Made by a program: the position numbers and the translations under genes. Below, in pieces: positions 52,885 through 63,400 of a stretch of DNA of 64,000 nucleotides. Under the pieces are notes generated by a model. The model saw only the letters and a program-made list of their open reading frames with translations. It was not told the DNA's origin and searched no databases. Location: contig NZ_DLHL01000006.1 in assembly GCF_002483225.1 (NCBI RefSeq), positions 1-64,000 of the forward strand, in the 5' to 3' direction. Source of the DNA: Gemmatimonas sp. UBA7669. GTDB taxonomy: Bacteria; Gemmatimonadota; Gemmatimonadetes; Gemmatimonadales; Gemmatimonadaceae. Every line of letters begins with the position of its first letter. The first letter of the stretch is position 1.

Positions 52885-53255
52885 TCCTCCTCGTGTGCCT
52901 CCCGCTCCTCAATGGCGCGAATGAGGTTCACGAGCATCTTGCACACTGCCACCCGCTTGTTTTCGCAGCGCCAGATGTGCTGCCGCGGTATGGCGCCGGT
53001 GCGCTCGAGCACCCGCAGATGGCTGCCCGTTTCATTGGCGGACGCCAGGGCCAGGCGCAGCTGACGCTTGAAGTTCGGGTCCGTGCCCAGGTTGGCCGCT
53101 TCGGCTACGTTGGCGGCGATGGCCGTCACGGAGCGGGCCAGCTGGCCGCGCACACCGGGTGCACGGCGGGCATTGACCAGCGGCACGACGGACAGCACGG
53201 CCACGGCGAGGTCCTCGGCGGCGGAGAGCACGCGGAGATGGCGGGAATCGCTCAT
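52827..53255 (-). CDS. Four-helix-bundle protein (S23-insert family)
   Basis: A 142-residue small helical protein of the family first known as proteins encoded in 23S rRNA insertions; SVTAIAANVAEAANLGTDPNFKRQLRLALASANETGSHL is the typical core. The function of the family is not known. The final 16 residues (RNGKPRNSQPRNGQPR) are a five-residue repeat encoded by the right arm of palindromic copy E, so the original stop was probably lost or moved by the element. It has no close partner genes. Confidence 0.8.
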   Translation of the reverse strand: MSDSRHLRVLSAAEDLAVAVLSVVPLVNARRAPGVRGQLARSVTAIAANVAEAANLGTDPNFKRQLRLALASANETGSHLRVLERTGAIPRQHIWRCENKRVAVCKMLVNLIRAIEEREAHEEEERRNGKPRNSQPRNGQPR

Positions 53256-53327
53256 GCCCCAGCATGCGCTGAGAAATGAGATGGTGTGACATCAGAACGA
53301 CGAGAGTTGGGACATGGGAACGCATGG

Positions 53328-53520
53328 GCAACAGCCAACCGCGATAGCCGGGGGCTCGGAAGCCTGTGCGCCGGAAGCGCTACCACAGGAGCCCCAACTG
53401 CAGTCCTGCAGTCAAGGCTCCTGCCCTCCGGCTTCTGGCGCACAGGCTTCCGAGCCCCCGGCTATCGCAGTTGGCTGTTTCGCAGTTGGCTGTTCCGCAG
53501 TTGGCCATTCCGCTGTTCGA
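53328..53520. repeat. Palindromic 15-bp-unit element, copy F
   Basis: A long palindrome between the four-helix-bundle gene and tamA. CGATAGCCGGGGGCTCGG... at 53342-53378 pairs with the right arm near 53430-53466 with one mismatch in 37. The core CAGGAGCC...ACTGCAG pairs with CTGCAGT...GGCTCCTG around 53385-53422. 15-base units (CGCAGTTGGCTGTTT type) form the right end. Confidence 0.92.
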
Positions 53521-53552
53521 CGGTAGCTGCGGGCTGTTAACTTCCCTCCGTC

Positions 53553-55799
53553 GTGCGCCCCTCACTCCTGCTTTTCGCCCTCGCCTTCGCGGGTCCCCTC
53601 GCCGCCCAGGACCTGTCCTGCGAGCGCGGCGATCGCGAGGTGCGCACCCTGCGATTCGAGGGCAATCGCGAGTACTCGGCGTCCGCACTCGCCGCCACCG
53701 TCGCCACGCTGCCCTCCACCTTTCCCGGTGTGCCACTCGTCGGGCAGCGACGATGCCTCGATCCGGTGGAGTTCGCGCGCGACGTGCAGCGCATTGCCTC
53801 GCTCTATCGCCGCCGCGGCTATCCCGATGTGCAGGTGGATACGCTGGTGCGGACCGTGAAGCAGAATGAGAAGCGGCAGGTGATCGACATCACCTTTGTC
53901 GTACGCGAAGGGGAGCCCATGCGCGTGAGCGCGCTGGTGCTGCGCGGCACGAGTGAGAACCCGGAAATCGCGGCCGCGGCGCGTGACTTCCCGCTGCAGG
54001 TGGGCGGCCTCTTTGATCGCTCGGCGCTCGAGGCGGGTCGCGACACGCTGGTGCGCCGTCTGCGCAATCGCGGCTGGCCGCAGGCCGAGGCGCTGCTGGC
54101 CTACACCACCAACACCCGCGCGCGCACCGCCGATGTGGAAGTGTCGGTGGTGCCGGGCGCGCGGGCGCGCATCGGACGCATTGCCCTGCAGGTGGAGTCG
54201 CCCGACGGCAGTCGTCAGGTGTCGGATGCCATGATTCGTCGCGCGCTCAATGTGTCGCCTGGCGACTGGTACAGCGCCCGCGCCATCATCGACGCGCAGC
54301 GCAATCTCTATCAGACCGACGTCTTTCAACGTGTCGAGATTCAACCCGACAGCCTGCAGCCGGCCGGCGATACGCTGGTGAATCTCACGGCGCGCCTGGT
54401 GGAAGGCGACCGGTTTGCCGTGCGCGGTGGCATGGGTTGGGCCACACTCGATTGCTTTCGCACGCAGGCCTCGCTGACCGATCGCGACTTCCTGCCCTAC
54501 GCACAGCGTCTCGAGCTGACCGCGCGCGTGAGCAAGATCGGACTCGGTGCGCCGGTGGATGGATTCCCGGAACTGTGTCAGGGGCAGGCGCGCTCCGATC
54601 CGTACTCGCGCACGCTCAACTACTACACCTCGATGACGCTGCGGCAGCCGGTGCGTGCCGAGCAGGCGCGGGTGCCCTCGCTGACCGTGTTCAGCTCCAC
54701 GCTCAGCGAGTACCGCGCCTTCCTGCGTCGCACGCCCATTGGTGGCGTGTTCTCCGTGACCGATCCGTTTGCACGCCGAGCGGCCACGCGCACGCCCAGC
54801 ACACTGTCGTATCAGCTGGAGCTTGGACGTACCGAAGCGGAGCCGGCGTTCTTCTGCGCGGTGTTCAACGCCTGTGACGCGGAGTTGCGCGGCTTCCTGC
54901 AGCGCAACAATCGACTGGCGGCGCTCGAATTCAGCATGTCGCGCGAGCGACTGAACGACCCGTTGCGTCCGTCGGGGGGCACGCTCGCCCGCGTCTCGCT
55001 GCGCCATGCAAGCACCCTCATTGGCAGCGACCGTACCCAGCAGTTCAATCGTGCCACGGCCGATGTGTCGTGGTATCACCAGTTGGGCAGCGCCACCGTC
55101 ACCGCCCATGTGCGGGGGGGACTGGTGCAGGGGCAGGGCAGCGGCGCCGGCGTGGGCAGTTTCATTCCGCCGCAGGAACGACTCTACGCCGGTGGCCCCA
55201 CCACCGTGCGTGGTTTCCGTCAGAATGAGTTGGGCCCCGCCGTGTACATCGTGAGCGGCTATCAGGCGGTGGATGAAGGAGGACGTCAGTTCTTCCGCGT
55301 CGATTCCACCACGGTCACCGAGCGCGTGGTTCCCACGGGTGGCAACACGCTGTTTGTCGCCAACCTCGAGGCACAGTGGCCAAGTCCGGTGTTGCCGCGT
55401 CTGCTGCAGCTGGCGGCGTTTGCCGACGCCGGGCGCTTGTGGAACCGCGGTGACGTGGCGCGCGGCGCCTCGCTTGCGAGCGATGGACCCATCATCAAGG
55501 TCACGCCGGGTCTCGGTGTGCGTGTGGCCTCTCCCTTCGGCGCCATTCGCGTTGACTTTGGTTACAACCCGTATGCGCTGCCGGCCGGTGCGGCGTATTT
55601 CAATGCACCGCTGCAGGCTGGAGTGGCGCCGCTGTACTGCGTGAGCCCGGGCAATCAGCTGGCCATCAACGAGAGCATCCAGCCGGGCGCGCCGCCGGTG
55701 CAGGCCTCGGGCTCCTGCCCGGCCACGTTCCGACCCACGCGGCGCACGGGTCTGCTCGGACGACTGAATCCGAGCATCTGGATCGGGCAGGCCTTCTGA
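53553..55799 (+). CDS. Omp85-family outer-membrane protein (TamA/BamA-like)
   Basis: A 748-residue protein with a signal peptide (MRPSLLLFALAFAGPLAAQ), several POTRA domains over about 20-310 (e.g. VRTLRFEGNREYSASAL and MRVSALVLRGTSEN), and a C-terminal 16-strand barrel with the Omp85 motif RLYAGGPTTVRGFRQNELGP (VRGF). It starts at GTG. It is followed with one-base overlap by tamB, so it is best called TamA-like, the outer-membrane half of the TAM complex; its barrel ends with LNPSIWIGQAF, an aromatic terminus as required for assembly. Confidence 0.9.
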   Translation: MRPSLLLFALAFAGPLAAQDLSCERGDREVRTLRFEGNREYSASALAATVATLPSTFPGVPLVGQRRCLDPVEFARDVQRIASLYRRRGYPDVQVDTLVRTVKQNEKRQVIDITFVVREGEPMRVSALVLRGTSENPEIAAAARDFPLQVGGLFDRSALEAGRDTLVRRLRNRGWPQAEALLAYTTNTRARTADVEVSVVPGARARIGRIALQVESPDGSRQVSDAMIRRALNVSPGDWYSARAIIDAQRNLYQTDVFQRVEIQPDSLQPAGDTLVNLTARLVEGDRFAVRGGMGWATLDCFRTQASLTDRDFLPYAQRLELTARVSKIGLGAPVDGFPELCQGQARSDPYSRTLNYYTSMTLRQPVRAEQARVPSLTVFSSTLSEYRAFLRRTPIGGVFSVTDPFARRAATRTPSTLSYQLELGRTEAEPAFFCAVFNACDAELRGFLQRNNRLAALEFSMSRERLNDPLRPSGGTLARVSLRHASTLIGSDRTQQFNRATADVSWYHQLGSATVTAHVRGGLVQGQGSGAGVGSFIPPQERLYAGGPTTVRGFRQNELGPAVYIVSGYQAVDEGGRQFFRVDSTTVTERVVPTGGNTLFVANLEAQWPSPVLPRLLQLAAFADAGRLWNRGDVARGASLASDGPIIKVTPGLGVRVASPFGAIRVDFGYNPYALPAGAAYFNAPLQAGVAPLYCVSPGNQLAINESIQPGAPPVQASGSCPATFRPTRRTGLLGRLNPSIWIGQAF

Positions 55800-58700
55800 T
55801 GGCACCGCGCCGCCGCACCGTCGTGTTGGGCACCGCTACGGTGCTCCTGCTGCTGCTGGTCGCGGCGGTGGGTGGCGTGGTGGGGCTCACGCAGACCGAT
55901 CGCGGACGGGCGTTCATTCTGCGCACGGTGTTGCCCATTGCGCGCGCTGCCATTCCCGGTACGCTGCACGTGAGTGGGCTGCACGGCACGTTGTTCACCG
56001 AGCTGGCCATCGACTCGTTGGACCTGCGCACCGCCGACGGCAAGCCCTTCCTCACCACGGGCCCGATTCGGCTGACCTACGACCCGCGCGATTTGCTCGA
56101 TGCGCGCATCGTCATCAAGTCGCTGGAAGTCACGCGGCCCCGCATCACGCTCATTGACTACGGCAACGACGACTGGAATTGGAAGCGTGCGCTGCGGCGT
56201 GGCCCGTCGAAACCCAAGGGCACGCCCAATCGCTTCGGGCGCTACATCGTCATCGACACCACCACGCTGCACGAGGCCACATTTGTTGCCCGTCTGCCGT
56301 GGCAGTTGTCGGATACCCTGCGCGGCGCCAAGCGTGACAGCGCGCTGCGCTACAACCTCACGCGGCTCGACGGTGAACGCCGCGCTGAAGACGGGCGCTA
56401 TGTGCAGGTGTATCGGTTTGTGCGAGGTAACGTGGCGCTCGGGCGCAGCCGCCTCGCCGATCCGGACAGCGCCGGCCAGGCCTTCGCCGTGCGCAAGCTG
56501 GACGTGATGTGGGTGTATCCGCCCTTCTGGTTTCAGGGTTTGCAGGGGCGCTTTCTCAAACTGGGTGACTCGCTGTTCGTGGACAGCGCCCGCTTTGCCT
56601 TGCCCGGTTCGCGTGCGCATGGAGGGGCCAAGATCGTGTGGGGCGGCGGCAAGCCGGTGCGCTACGACATCCGGCTGCAACTCGACACCGTGTCACTCAC
56701 CGATCTGGCGTGGATTGATGAGACCGTGCCCCACGTGGGTGGCGGGCGTGCCTTCCTCACCATGCGCAACGACCCGCGCAACCTGAGTATCATCGACTAC
56801 CAGATCACCAACATGGACGCGCGCTCCCTGCGTTCGCGGCTCATGGGGCGCATGACCTGGGGGGTTGGTGGGCCGGTCACCCGTTTGTCAGACGTGGACC
56901 TGCAGCTGGAGCCGGCACACACCGACTTGTTGCGCTGGTTCAATGGGGAGCCCTTCCCGTACGACTGGCAGGGCGCTCTGCGCGGACGGGTAACAGGACG
57001 CGGCGGATTCCTGCCCGACTGGCAACTCGATGATGCCCAGCTGGCCTACTTCGATGAGCACGTACCGGGTGCGGTGAGTCGCGCACGGGCGCGCGGGCGA
57101 CTCAACATCTTTGCTCCCGCGGAGGCGGTGCTCAAAGGCGTCGATCTGGACATCGAACAGCTCGACTTCCGCACGCCACGCTATGTGAACCCGCTGTTTG
57201 CGGAACTCAACGGCTTTGCGCGCGGCCGGGTGCGACTCGATTCGCTGTGGTACGACGCCTTCTTCAGCAACGCCGATCTCGAGCTGGTAGACGGACCGGG
57301 ACAGCCCTCGCGCTTCACCGGCGCTGGTCGCTACACGCTGGTTCCCGAGGGCACGTTCTTCGATGTGGATCTGCAGGCCGTGCCCCTGTCGTATACCACG
57401 CTGTCGCGGTCGTATCCCGATATGCCGCTGCGCGGGTCGGCCGTGGGGCGCATTGTGGCCAAGGGCATGGCCGATGCCTTCGACCTGCAGGCCACGCTCG
57501 CCGGTGAAGGCGGCGAATTGAGTTTCACGGGCACGGCCGATGCGCTGGTGCCGGTCATGGGCGCGAATGGCAATTGGCGCGCACGCGGTGCCAACCTGCA
57601 GTCACTCTTTGGCGACACGCGCCTGCCCGCAAGCGCACTCACCATGGCCGGTCTGGTCAACCTCCAGGCCACCGTGGACAGCACCACCGACGAATTCATC
57701 ACCAGCAGCATCCGCGGTCCGCTCACGGCCACGGTCGATCAGTTCTCGCGCATTGCCGATGCGCGGCTCTTTGGCGGCACCGTGTCGGTGCTCTTCGATT
57801 CGGGCCACGTGCGGGTGGACACGCTGCAGGTGGAGAGCTCGGCACTTCGTCTCGTTGCGCGCGGCGGTCTCGGACTCGATGCGGCGCGCCGCGATGCGCT
57901 GCGTTTCAATCTCGTGATTGATTCGCTGGGCGGCCTGCGTCCCTGGCTTTCGCCACGCGACAGTACCCGAACGCCGTTCATTCTGCCCACCGACACCCTG
58001 CGTGGTACCGTGGAAATGAGTGGCACGCTGTTCGGCTCCGTGGATTCGCTCGACACGCGCGGTCTCGATCTCGACGCGCGCGCCGATCTGCGGGACGTGG
58101 TGGTGGCGGGCACGCGTTCCTTGCGCGCCGGCTTTGACTTGCAGGTGGCCGATGTCCTGCGCGGGGCCAACGGGATGCTGGTCGCCACGGCTGATTCGGC
58201 CCTGCTGTTGGGTCTCGATGTGTCGGCGGCCACGGCGCGGTCCACGCTCAAGGGTGGGCTGGCCGAACGTTTCTCGGTGGCCTTGCGCACACCGTCGGAG
58301 AGTCGCCTGCAGGTGGCGGGCGGCGTTACGCGCGTGGGGGACAGCACCGACGTGCGATTCGATACGGTGTCGGTGCGGGTGGACAGCGGACTGGCCAGAC
58401 CACGTGGTTTTGCCCTCGTGGCGCCGGCCACGTTGCGGCTCCTGGGTGGCGGTCGTGGTGTGCTCGACTCGCTGGTGCTGCAGCACACCGACACCGGCCG
58501 GTTGCTGCTGCGCGGAGCGCTTGGTGACAGTGGGCGGGTGGGCGGACAGTTTGTCGCCGACCGTGTGCCGCTCAGTGACATCGGACGATTGCTGCGCCGT
58601 GAGAGTCCAACCCGTGGCGCGATGAATGCCGACTTCACGCTGTCCGGCACTCGTGAGGCCCCGCGCATGGATGGCACCGTGCGCCTCGCGGACGCGGTCC

Positions 58701-60382
58701 TTGGCCGAGTGCGCTTCGGTGAGCTGTTCGCGCGCGCACACTACGATTCACTCAGGCTCGGCGTCGAAGGGTCGCTGCAAGTGGGTGGGCAGTCCGCCCT
58801 CGTCATGTCGGCGTCGCTGCCCATGGACTTGGCCCTCGCGCCTCGTGAACGGCGCACCATCGATCAGCCACTTACGGGTCGCATCGAGAGTGCGCGCACG
58901 GATCTTTCGCTGCTCGAGTCGCTCTTCCCCGATGTGACGCGCGCCAGTGGCTCGCTGGAAACCGATGTTGCGCTCACGGGCACCTGGGATCGCCCCAGGC
59001 TGCGTGGTCAGCTGCGCGTGGACAACGCCTCGCTGTCGCTCGAGAATCTCGGTATCCGCCTCGAGAAGGCGTCAGCCGATGTGGGTCTGTTGGGCGACAC
59101 CATCCAGATTCGGCGCTTTGGTGCCAGCAGTGGGGCACCCACCGACTCGCTGGGTCTTTCGGGTGTTATTGGCATTACCGAAATCGCCAAGCCCTCGTTC
59201 AACCTCACGTTGACGGCCAACAACTTCCTGGCGGTGGACAAGGCCCGGTCGGCCTCACTGACGCTCACCACCACACGGCCCATCACACTCGAGGGTTCGA
59301 GTGAGGCGCCGGTGCTGCGCGGCGCCGTGCGTGTGGACCGCGGGCGCGTGTACATCAATCAGTTGGCACAGCGCCGCGCGCTGGATGTGCCCGAAGATCT
59401 CGATCTCATCGACACCACACGCTTTGGGGTGAATGCGCTGCTGCCGAATGCGCCCAGCATGATCATGCGCAATCTGCAGCTTGACGATGTGCGCCTGCGC
59501 ATCGGGGATGACGTGTGGCTGCGCTCGCCCGAGGCCAACCTCAAGCTGGGTGGCCAGTTGCGGCTCACCCGCTCGGCGCCGCGCGATGTGAGAGGTGCGC
59601 GACTCGCGCTGGCCGACTCCCTCACCGTGGAGCGTGGCACCTATCAGCTCAACCTCGGCATTGCCCGTCCCACCTTCGAGGTGGAGCGCGGGGTGGTGCG
59701 ATTCTTCGGTGACCCGGACCTCGAGCCCACGCTCGATATTGCGGCGCTGCACACGGTGCGCGAGACGCGTGCCAACTCCAATCGCCAGGACGTGCGCATT
59801 CGCGTGAACATCGGCGGCACCGTGGAGCGTCCCACGCTCGCGCTCACCAGCGCCGACAATCCGCCGCTGCCCGAGAGCGACATGCTGAGCTATCTGGTTA
59901 CCGGCGAACCGGCGTACACGGTGCTAGGCAGTACATATGCCGAGCAGGGCGCCACGCTCGCACTTCGTCTGGCGGGTTCGTATTTGTCGAGTCGTCTGGC
60001 GGGTGGGCGTTTTGATGTGGTGCAGGTGGAGCCCACGGCACTCAATCCCGGCGACGCTGCCAACCTGCGCCAGAACGGCCTGGGCATTCTCGCGTCCACG
60101 CGCGTGGGTGTTGGCGGTCAGGTGGCGCGCAACACCTTCCTGACCTTCAGCACCGGCCTGTGTGGCCTTGCGCCGCAGACCGGCAGCGGGGACGCGTTGT
60201 CGCTGTTTGCGCAGGGGCTTGGCGTGAAGGTCGAACGCCGCTTTGACGGGGGGCTGTCGGTACAGGCCGGCCTCGAACCCGGCTCGTCGGCGCAGGCCTG
60301 CGGACGCCTGGGCATTTCCCGCACGTTCCAGCAGACGCCGCCGCAGATCGGTATCGATTTCTTCCGCTTCTGGACCTTCTGA
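55799..60382 (+). CDS. tamB: Translocation and assembly module protein TamB
   Basis: A 1527-residue AsmA/TamB-family protein: one N-terminal membrane helix (VLLLLLVAAVGGVVGL), a very long repetitive beta-strand groove rich in SGT and DTLR-like segments, and a conserved C-terminal TamB domain (LPESDMLSYLVTGEP, SYLSSRLAGGRFDVVQVEP, FFRFWTF end). It bridges inner membrane and the outer-membrane Omp85 partner and helps deliver outer-membrane proteins or phospholipids. It is co-transcribed with the Omp85 gene, whose stop it overlaps by one base. Confidence 0.93.
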   Translation: MAPRRRTVVLGTATVLLLLLVAAVGGVVGLTQTDRGRAFILRTVLPIARAAIPGTLHVSGLHGTLFTELAIDSLDLRTADGKPFLTTGPIRLTYDPRDLLDARIVIKSLEVTRPRITLIDYGNDDWNWKRALRRGPSKPKGTPNRFGRYIVIDTTTLHEATFVARLPWQLSDTLRGAKRDSALRYNLTRLDGERRAEDGRYVQVYRFVRGNVALGRSRLADPDSAGQAFAVRKLDVMWVYPPFWFQGLQGRFLKLGDSLFVDSARFALPGSRAHGGAKIVWGGGKPVRYDIRLQLDTVSLTDLAWIDETVPHVGGGRAFLTMRNDPRNLSIIDYQITNMDARSLRSRLMGRMTWGVGGPVTRLSDVDLQLEPAHTDLLRWFNGEPFPYDWQGALRGRVTGRGGFLPDWQLDDAQLAYFDEHVPGAVSRARARGRLNIFAPAEAVLKGVDLDIEQLDFRTPRYVNPLFAELNGFARGRVRLDSLWYDAFFSNADLELVDGPGQPSRFTGAGRYTLVPEGTFFDVDLQAVPLSYTTLSRSYPDMPLRGSAVGRIVAKGMADAFDLQATLAGEGGELSFTGTADALVPVMGANGNWRARGANLQSLFGDTRLPASALTMAGLVNLQATVDSTTDEFITSSIRGPLTATVDQFSRIADARLFGGTVSVLFDSGHVRVDTLQVESSALRLVARGGLGLDAARRDALRFNLVIDSLGGLRPWLSPRDSTRTPFILPTDTLRGTVEMSGTLFGSVDSLDTRGLDLDARADLRDVVVAGTRSLRAGFDLQVADVLRGANGMLVATADSALLLGLDVSAATARSTLKGGLAERFSVALRTPSESRLQVAGGVTRVGDSTDVRFDTVSVRVDSGLARPRGFALVAPATLRLLGGGRGVLDSLVLQHTDTGRLLLRGALGDSGRVGGQFVADRVPLSDIGRLLRRESPTRGAMNADFTLSGTREAPRMDGTVRLADAVLGRVRFGELFARAHYDSLRLGVEGSLQVGGQSALVMSASLPMDLALAPRERRTIDQPLTGRIESARTDLSLLESLFPDVTRASGSLETDVALTGTWDRPRLRGQLRVDNASLSLENLGIRLEKASADVGLLGDTIQIRRFGASSGAPTDSLGLSGVIGITEIAKPSFNLTLTANNFLAVDKARSASLTLTTTRPITLEGSSEAPVLRGAVRVDRGRVYINQLAQRRALDVPEDLDLIDTTRFGVNALLPNAPSMIMRNLQLDDVRLRIGDDVWLRSPEANLKLGGQLRLTRSAPRDVRGARLALADSLTVERGTYQLNLGIARPTFEVERGVVRFFGDPDLEPTLDIAALHTVRETRANSNRQDVRIRVNIGGTVERPTLALTSADNPPLPESDMLSYLVTGEPAYTVLGSTYAEQGATLALRLAGSYLSSRLAGGRFDVVQVEPTALNPGDAANLRQNGLGILASTRVGVGGQVARNTFLTFSTGLCGLAPQTGSGDALSLFAQGLGVKVERRFDGGLSVQAGLEPGSSAQACGRLGISRTFQQTPPQIGIDFFRFWTF

Positions 60383-60437
60383 ACGGATCGGGGCGCATTC
60401 TGTAACGGTCGAGGCCGCTGGCTCGTCTCTCTACGCC

Positions 60438-63400
60438 ATGGTCTCTCCGCCCCAGTTCCTGCCCGCCGCCAATACCCAGCCCGCCCTTCACGGGGTGCTG
60501 GATTCCATCGACCGCGCCGATTCCACGGCGGGGCGTGTGCAGGCGGCGGTCCATGGCCTGCAGGACCTGGGCTTCGAGCAGGTGGTCGTATCCCTGCGCG
60601 ATCAGTCTCTCAACACCACGCTGGTGGTGGAGACGGACTCGCAGGTGTTTCCGCAGGTCGGGGCCCCTGGCCCGATGCCACTCAAGGCGCTGCCGGGTGC
60701 GGTGTGGCGGCGACGCCTGCAACATCTCGATCGATTCAAGGTCGGGGACCTCTATCTGCTCGATGGCAGCGACCCGTGGGTGGCGCTTGAGTTCTATGGC
60801 ACCGACCCCAGTGCATCGGCCGACGACGATCGCTGGCTGCCCACGGATCTCATCATCGGTGTCATGCGTGGCCCGCACGGCGACGTGCTGGGCTTCGTGA
60901 AGATTGCCAATCCGCGCGATGGTCGGCGCCCGAGCGACATTCGGCAGCGTGATCTGGCGGCCATTGTGCGCCATCTGGCGGCACGTGTGGGGCATGACGC
61001 CCTTGAAGCGGTGGCGCAGCAGCGCCATACGCGCCTGCAATTGTTGCAGGAGGCTGGCGCTTCGCTGGCCCGTTCGCTCGACGAACAGGAGATCGTGCGT
61101 GAGCTCGCACGTCAGGCGCAGCGCGCCGTTCGATGCGACGGGGTGGCGCTCATGGTGCCCGACCTCACCAATGACCTGCTGACCACCACGCTGCGCATTG
61201 TGCGCGGCGCTGAACGACCGCGAGCCACCGTGCGCCTCGGCGATGGCCTCGTGGCCGAAGTGGCGCGCACCGGCCGCCCGGTGCGTGTCGGCGACCGTGA
61301 TGCCGACCGCGCCCGCGAGCGTGCGGGGTTGGTGGCACCGCTGTCGTTCTACGACATCGTGGGTGAGGCGACGCCGGCCAGTTCGGTCATCGTGGTGCCC
61401 GTGCGCGTGGGGATCCGGCTGCTGGCCGTGCTGGCCGTGCACTCTTCGCATGTCAACGTCTTCTCGGCGGAAGACGAAGAGGTGCTGTCGACCATGGCGT
61501 CGCAGGCGGCCACGGCCCTCGCCAATGCGCGTCGTTACGCCGAGAGTGAGCGGGAGCGTCGTACCACCGAAGCGCTGGCCGATGTGGCGCGCGCTGTGGG
61601 TGAGTCCCTGCGGCTTGGTGAAGTGCTGCGGCTGATTCTGCGGCACTCGGTGTCGCTGCTTGGCGTCGAAGGCGCCTGCATTGCGCTCCGCAATGGCGAC
61701 TATCTGCACATCGTGGCGGCGCACGGCAGCGCCGATGTGTTGAGTGGGGTGCATCTCCCGGTGGCGTCGAGTCTCATTGGCCGTGCCGTGGAAAGCAACG
61801 AACTGGTGCTGGCCAACGAGTTCACGGGTGAGGTGGCGCTCAACAAGACGGTGCAGCATCTGGCGCGCATTCAGCGCACCGTCATCGCGCCACTGGTCAC
61901 GGGCCAGGGCACGATAGGCGGTATTGCGGTCATCAACCGCGAGCGCCCCTTCGATCAGGACGATGCCAAGGTGCTCAAGCGCCTGGCCGATCAGGTGTCG
62001 GTGGCCATCGTCAATGCGCGCCTCTTCGAGGAGATCGAAAAGGCCACGCAGGAGTGGAAGGTGGCCTTTGACAGCACCGCCAGCGGCATTGTGGTACTGG
62101 ACGAGGCGCGCTGCGTGGTGCGCTGCAATACGCGCGCGGCGGAAATGTGTGGTCGTTCGGTGTCGGCGTTGCTGCGCACGCGTTTTCGCGTGGCGCTGTT
62201 GGGCCCGGGTGACGAGGCCGATGGCCGTGCGCTCGACGCGTTCATGGAGCGCGCCCTCGAAGATGGCGTCCCGGTGCGGGAAGCCGTGCGTGATCTCGCC
62301 ACGGGCCGTCTGTTTGCCCTGCTGGCCGCGCCGCATCCGGCAGGCGGCCTGGTCATCACCTTCGACGATGTCACCGAGTCCTCGCGTCTGGCCGAACAGC
62401 ATGGCAAGGTGCTGGATACGGTGTCCGATGCAATCGTGATCACCGAGGTGGACGGGCGCATTGCCTTTGCGAATCCCGCGGCGCACGCGCTGTTTCAGCG
62501 TCTGAACCTGGTGGGGGAGACTGCGGAGCCGCTGGTGCCCGGTGAGTGGTGGCCGGTGGTGCGTGCCAATGAGCAGGCGGTGATGCGTGGGGAACAGCCG
62601 CGCTACGAGTGTGAGGTGCTGCGCCGCGACGGCACACGCCGCAGCGTGCAGGTGGCCACGGCGCCGCTCCACGAACTGGGTGTGATCATCGGGTCGGTGG
62701 CCTGTTTGCGCGACGTGACCGACCAGCGGGCCGATGCGGTGGCCCGTGAGCGCTCCGAGCAGCTCTATCGTGGCGTGATCGAGAACGCGACCGACGCGAT
62801 CTTCACGCTGGACGCCGAGGGCCGTTTCACCTCGGTCAACCGTGGCATGCTGAACGAGTCCGGTCTCAGCAGCGAGCAGATCATCGGCGCGCCGTATCTC
62901 ACCCTCGTCGATTCGGTGGATCATGACATCGCGCGCCACGAAATGGCGGCGGTGCTTGCCGGCGAGCATCGCAAGCTGCAGCTGCGCTGCCTCGGCGCCA
63001 AGGGTTCGCGGCTTACCATGGTGACGGCAGCGCCCCTGCACGAGAACGGCGCGGTCACCGGTGCGCTGTGCATCGTGCGCGACATCACCAGCGATGAGAT
63101 CCTGCACGAGACGCAGTTGCAGCAGGCGCGTCTCGCCGCGGTGGGTCAGTCGCTGGGGCAGATGGCCAACGAATTGAACAATCCGCTCACCAGTCTGCTG
63201 GCTGTCGCGGAGTTGCAGGTGTCATCACCGACACTTGGTCGCGAAGACCAGCTGGCGCTCGAACAGATCATCGAGCAGGCGCGTCGGGCGTCGCAGATTG
63301 TCGGGCATCTGCTCGAGACCACGGGCGAGTCGCCCGAGGCCGGCGGACCACGTACGGTGGTGGACATCAACGCCATCGTGCGCCGCGCGCTGGAGCATCA

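Noticed and set aside
45521..53520. A CRISPR array as an explanation of the regular repeats
   Set aside because: The units are 12-39 bases, directly adjacent with no unique spacers, and are organised as palindromes. No cas genes are present.
53562..55805. A 747-codon open frame antisense to the Omp85 gene
   Set aside because: Low-complexity Arg/His-rich translation with no domain. The plus strand has a signal peptide, POTRA domains and barrel motifs, and is coupled to tamB.
60147..63107. A 986-codon open frame antisense to the histidine kinase and tamB end
   Set aside because: It is rich in His, Arg and Gln with no recognisable domain and mirrors a well-supported kinase gene. Such frames are typical shadows in GC-rich DNA.
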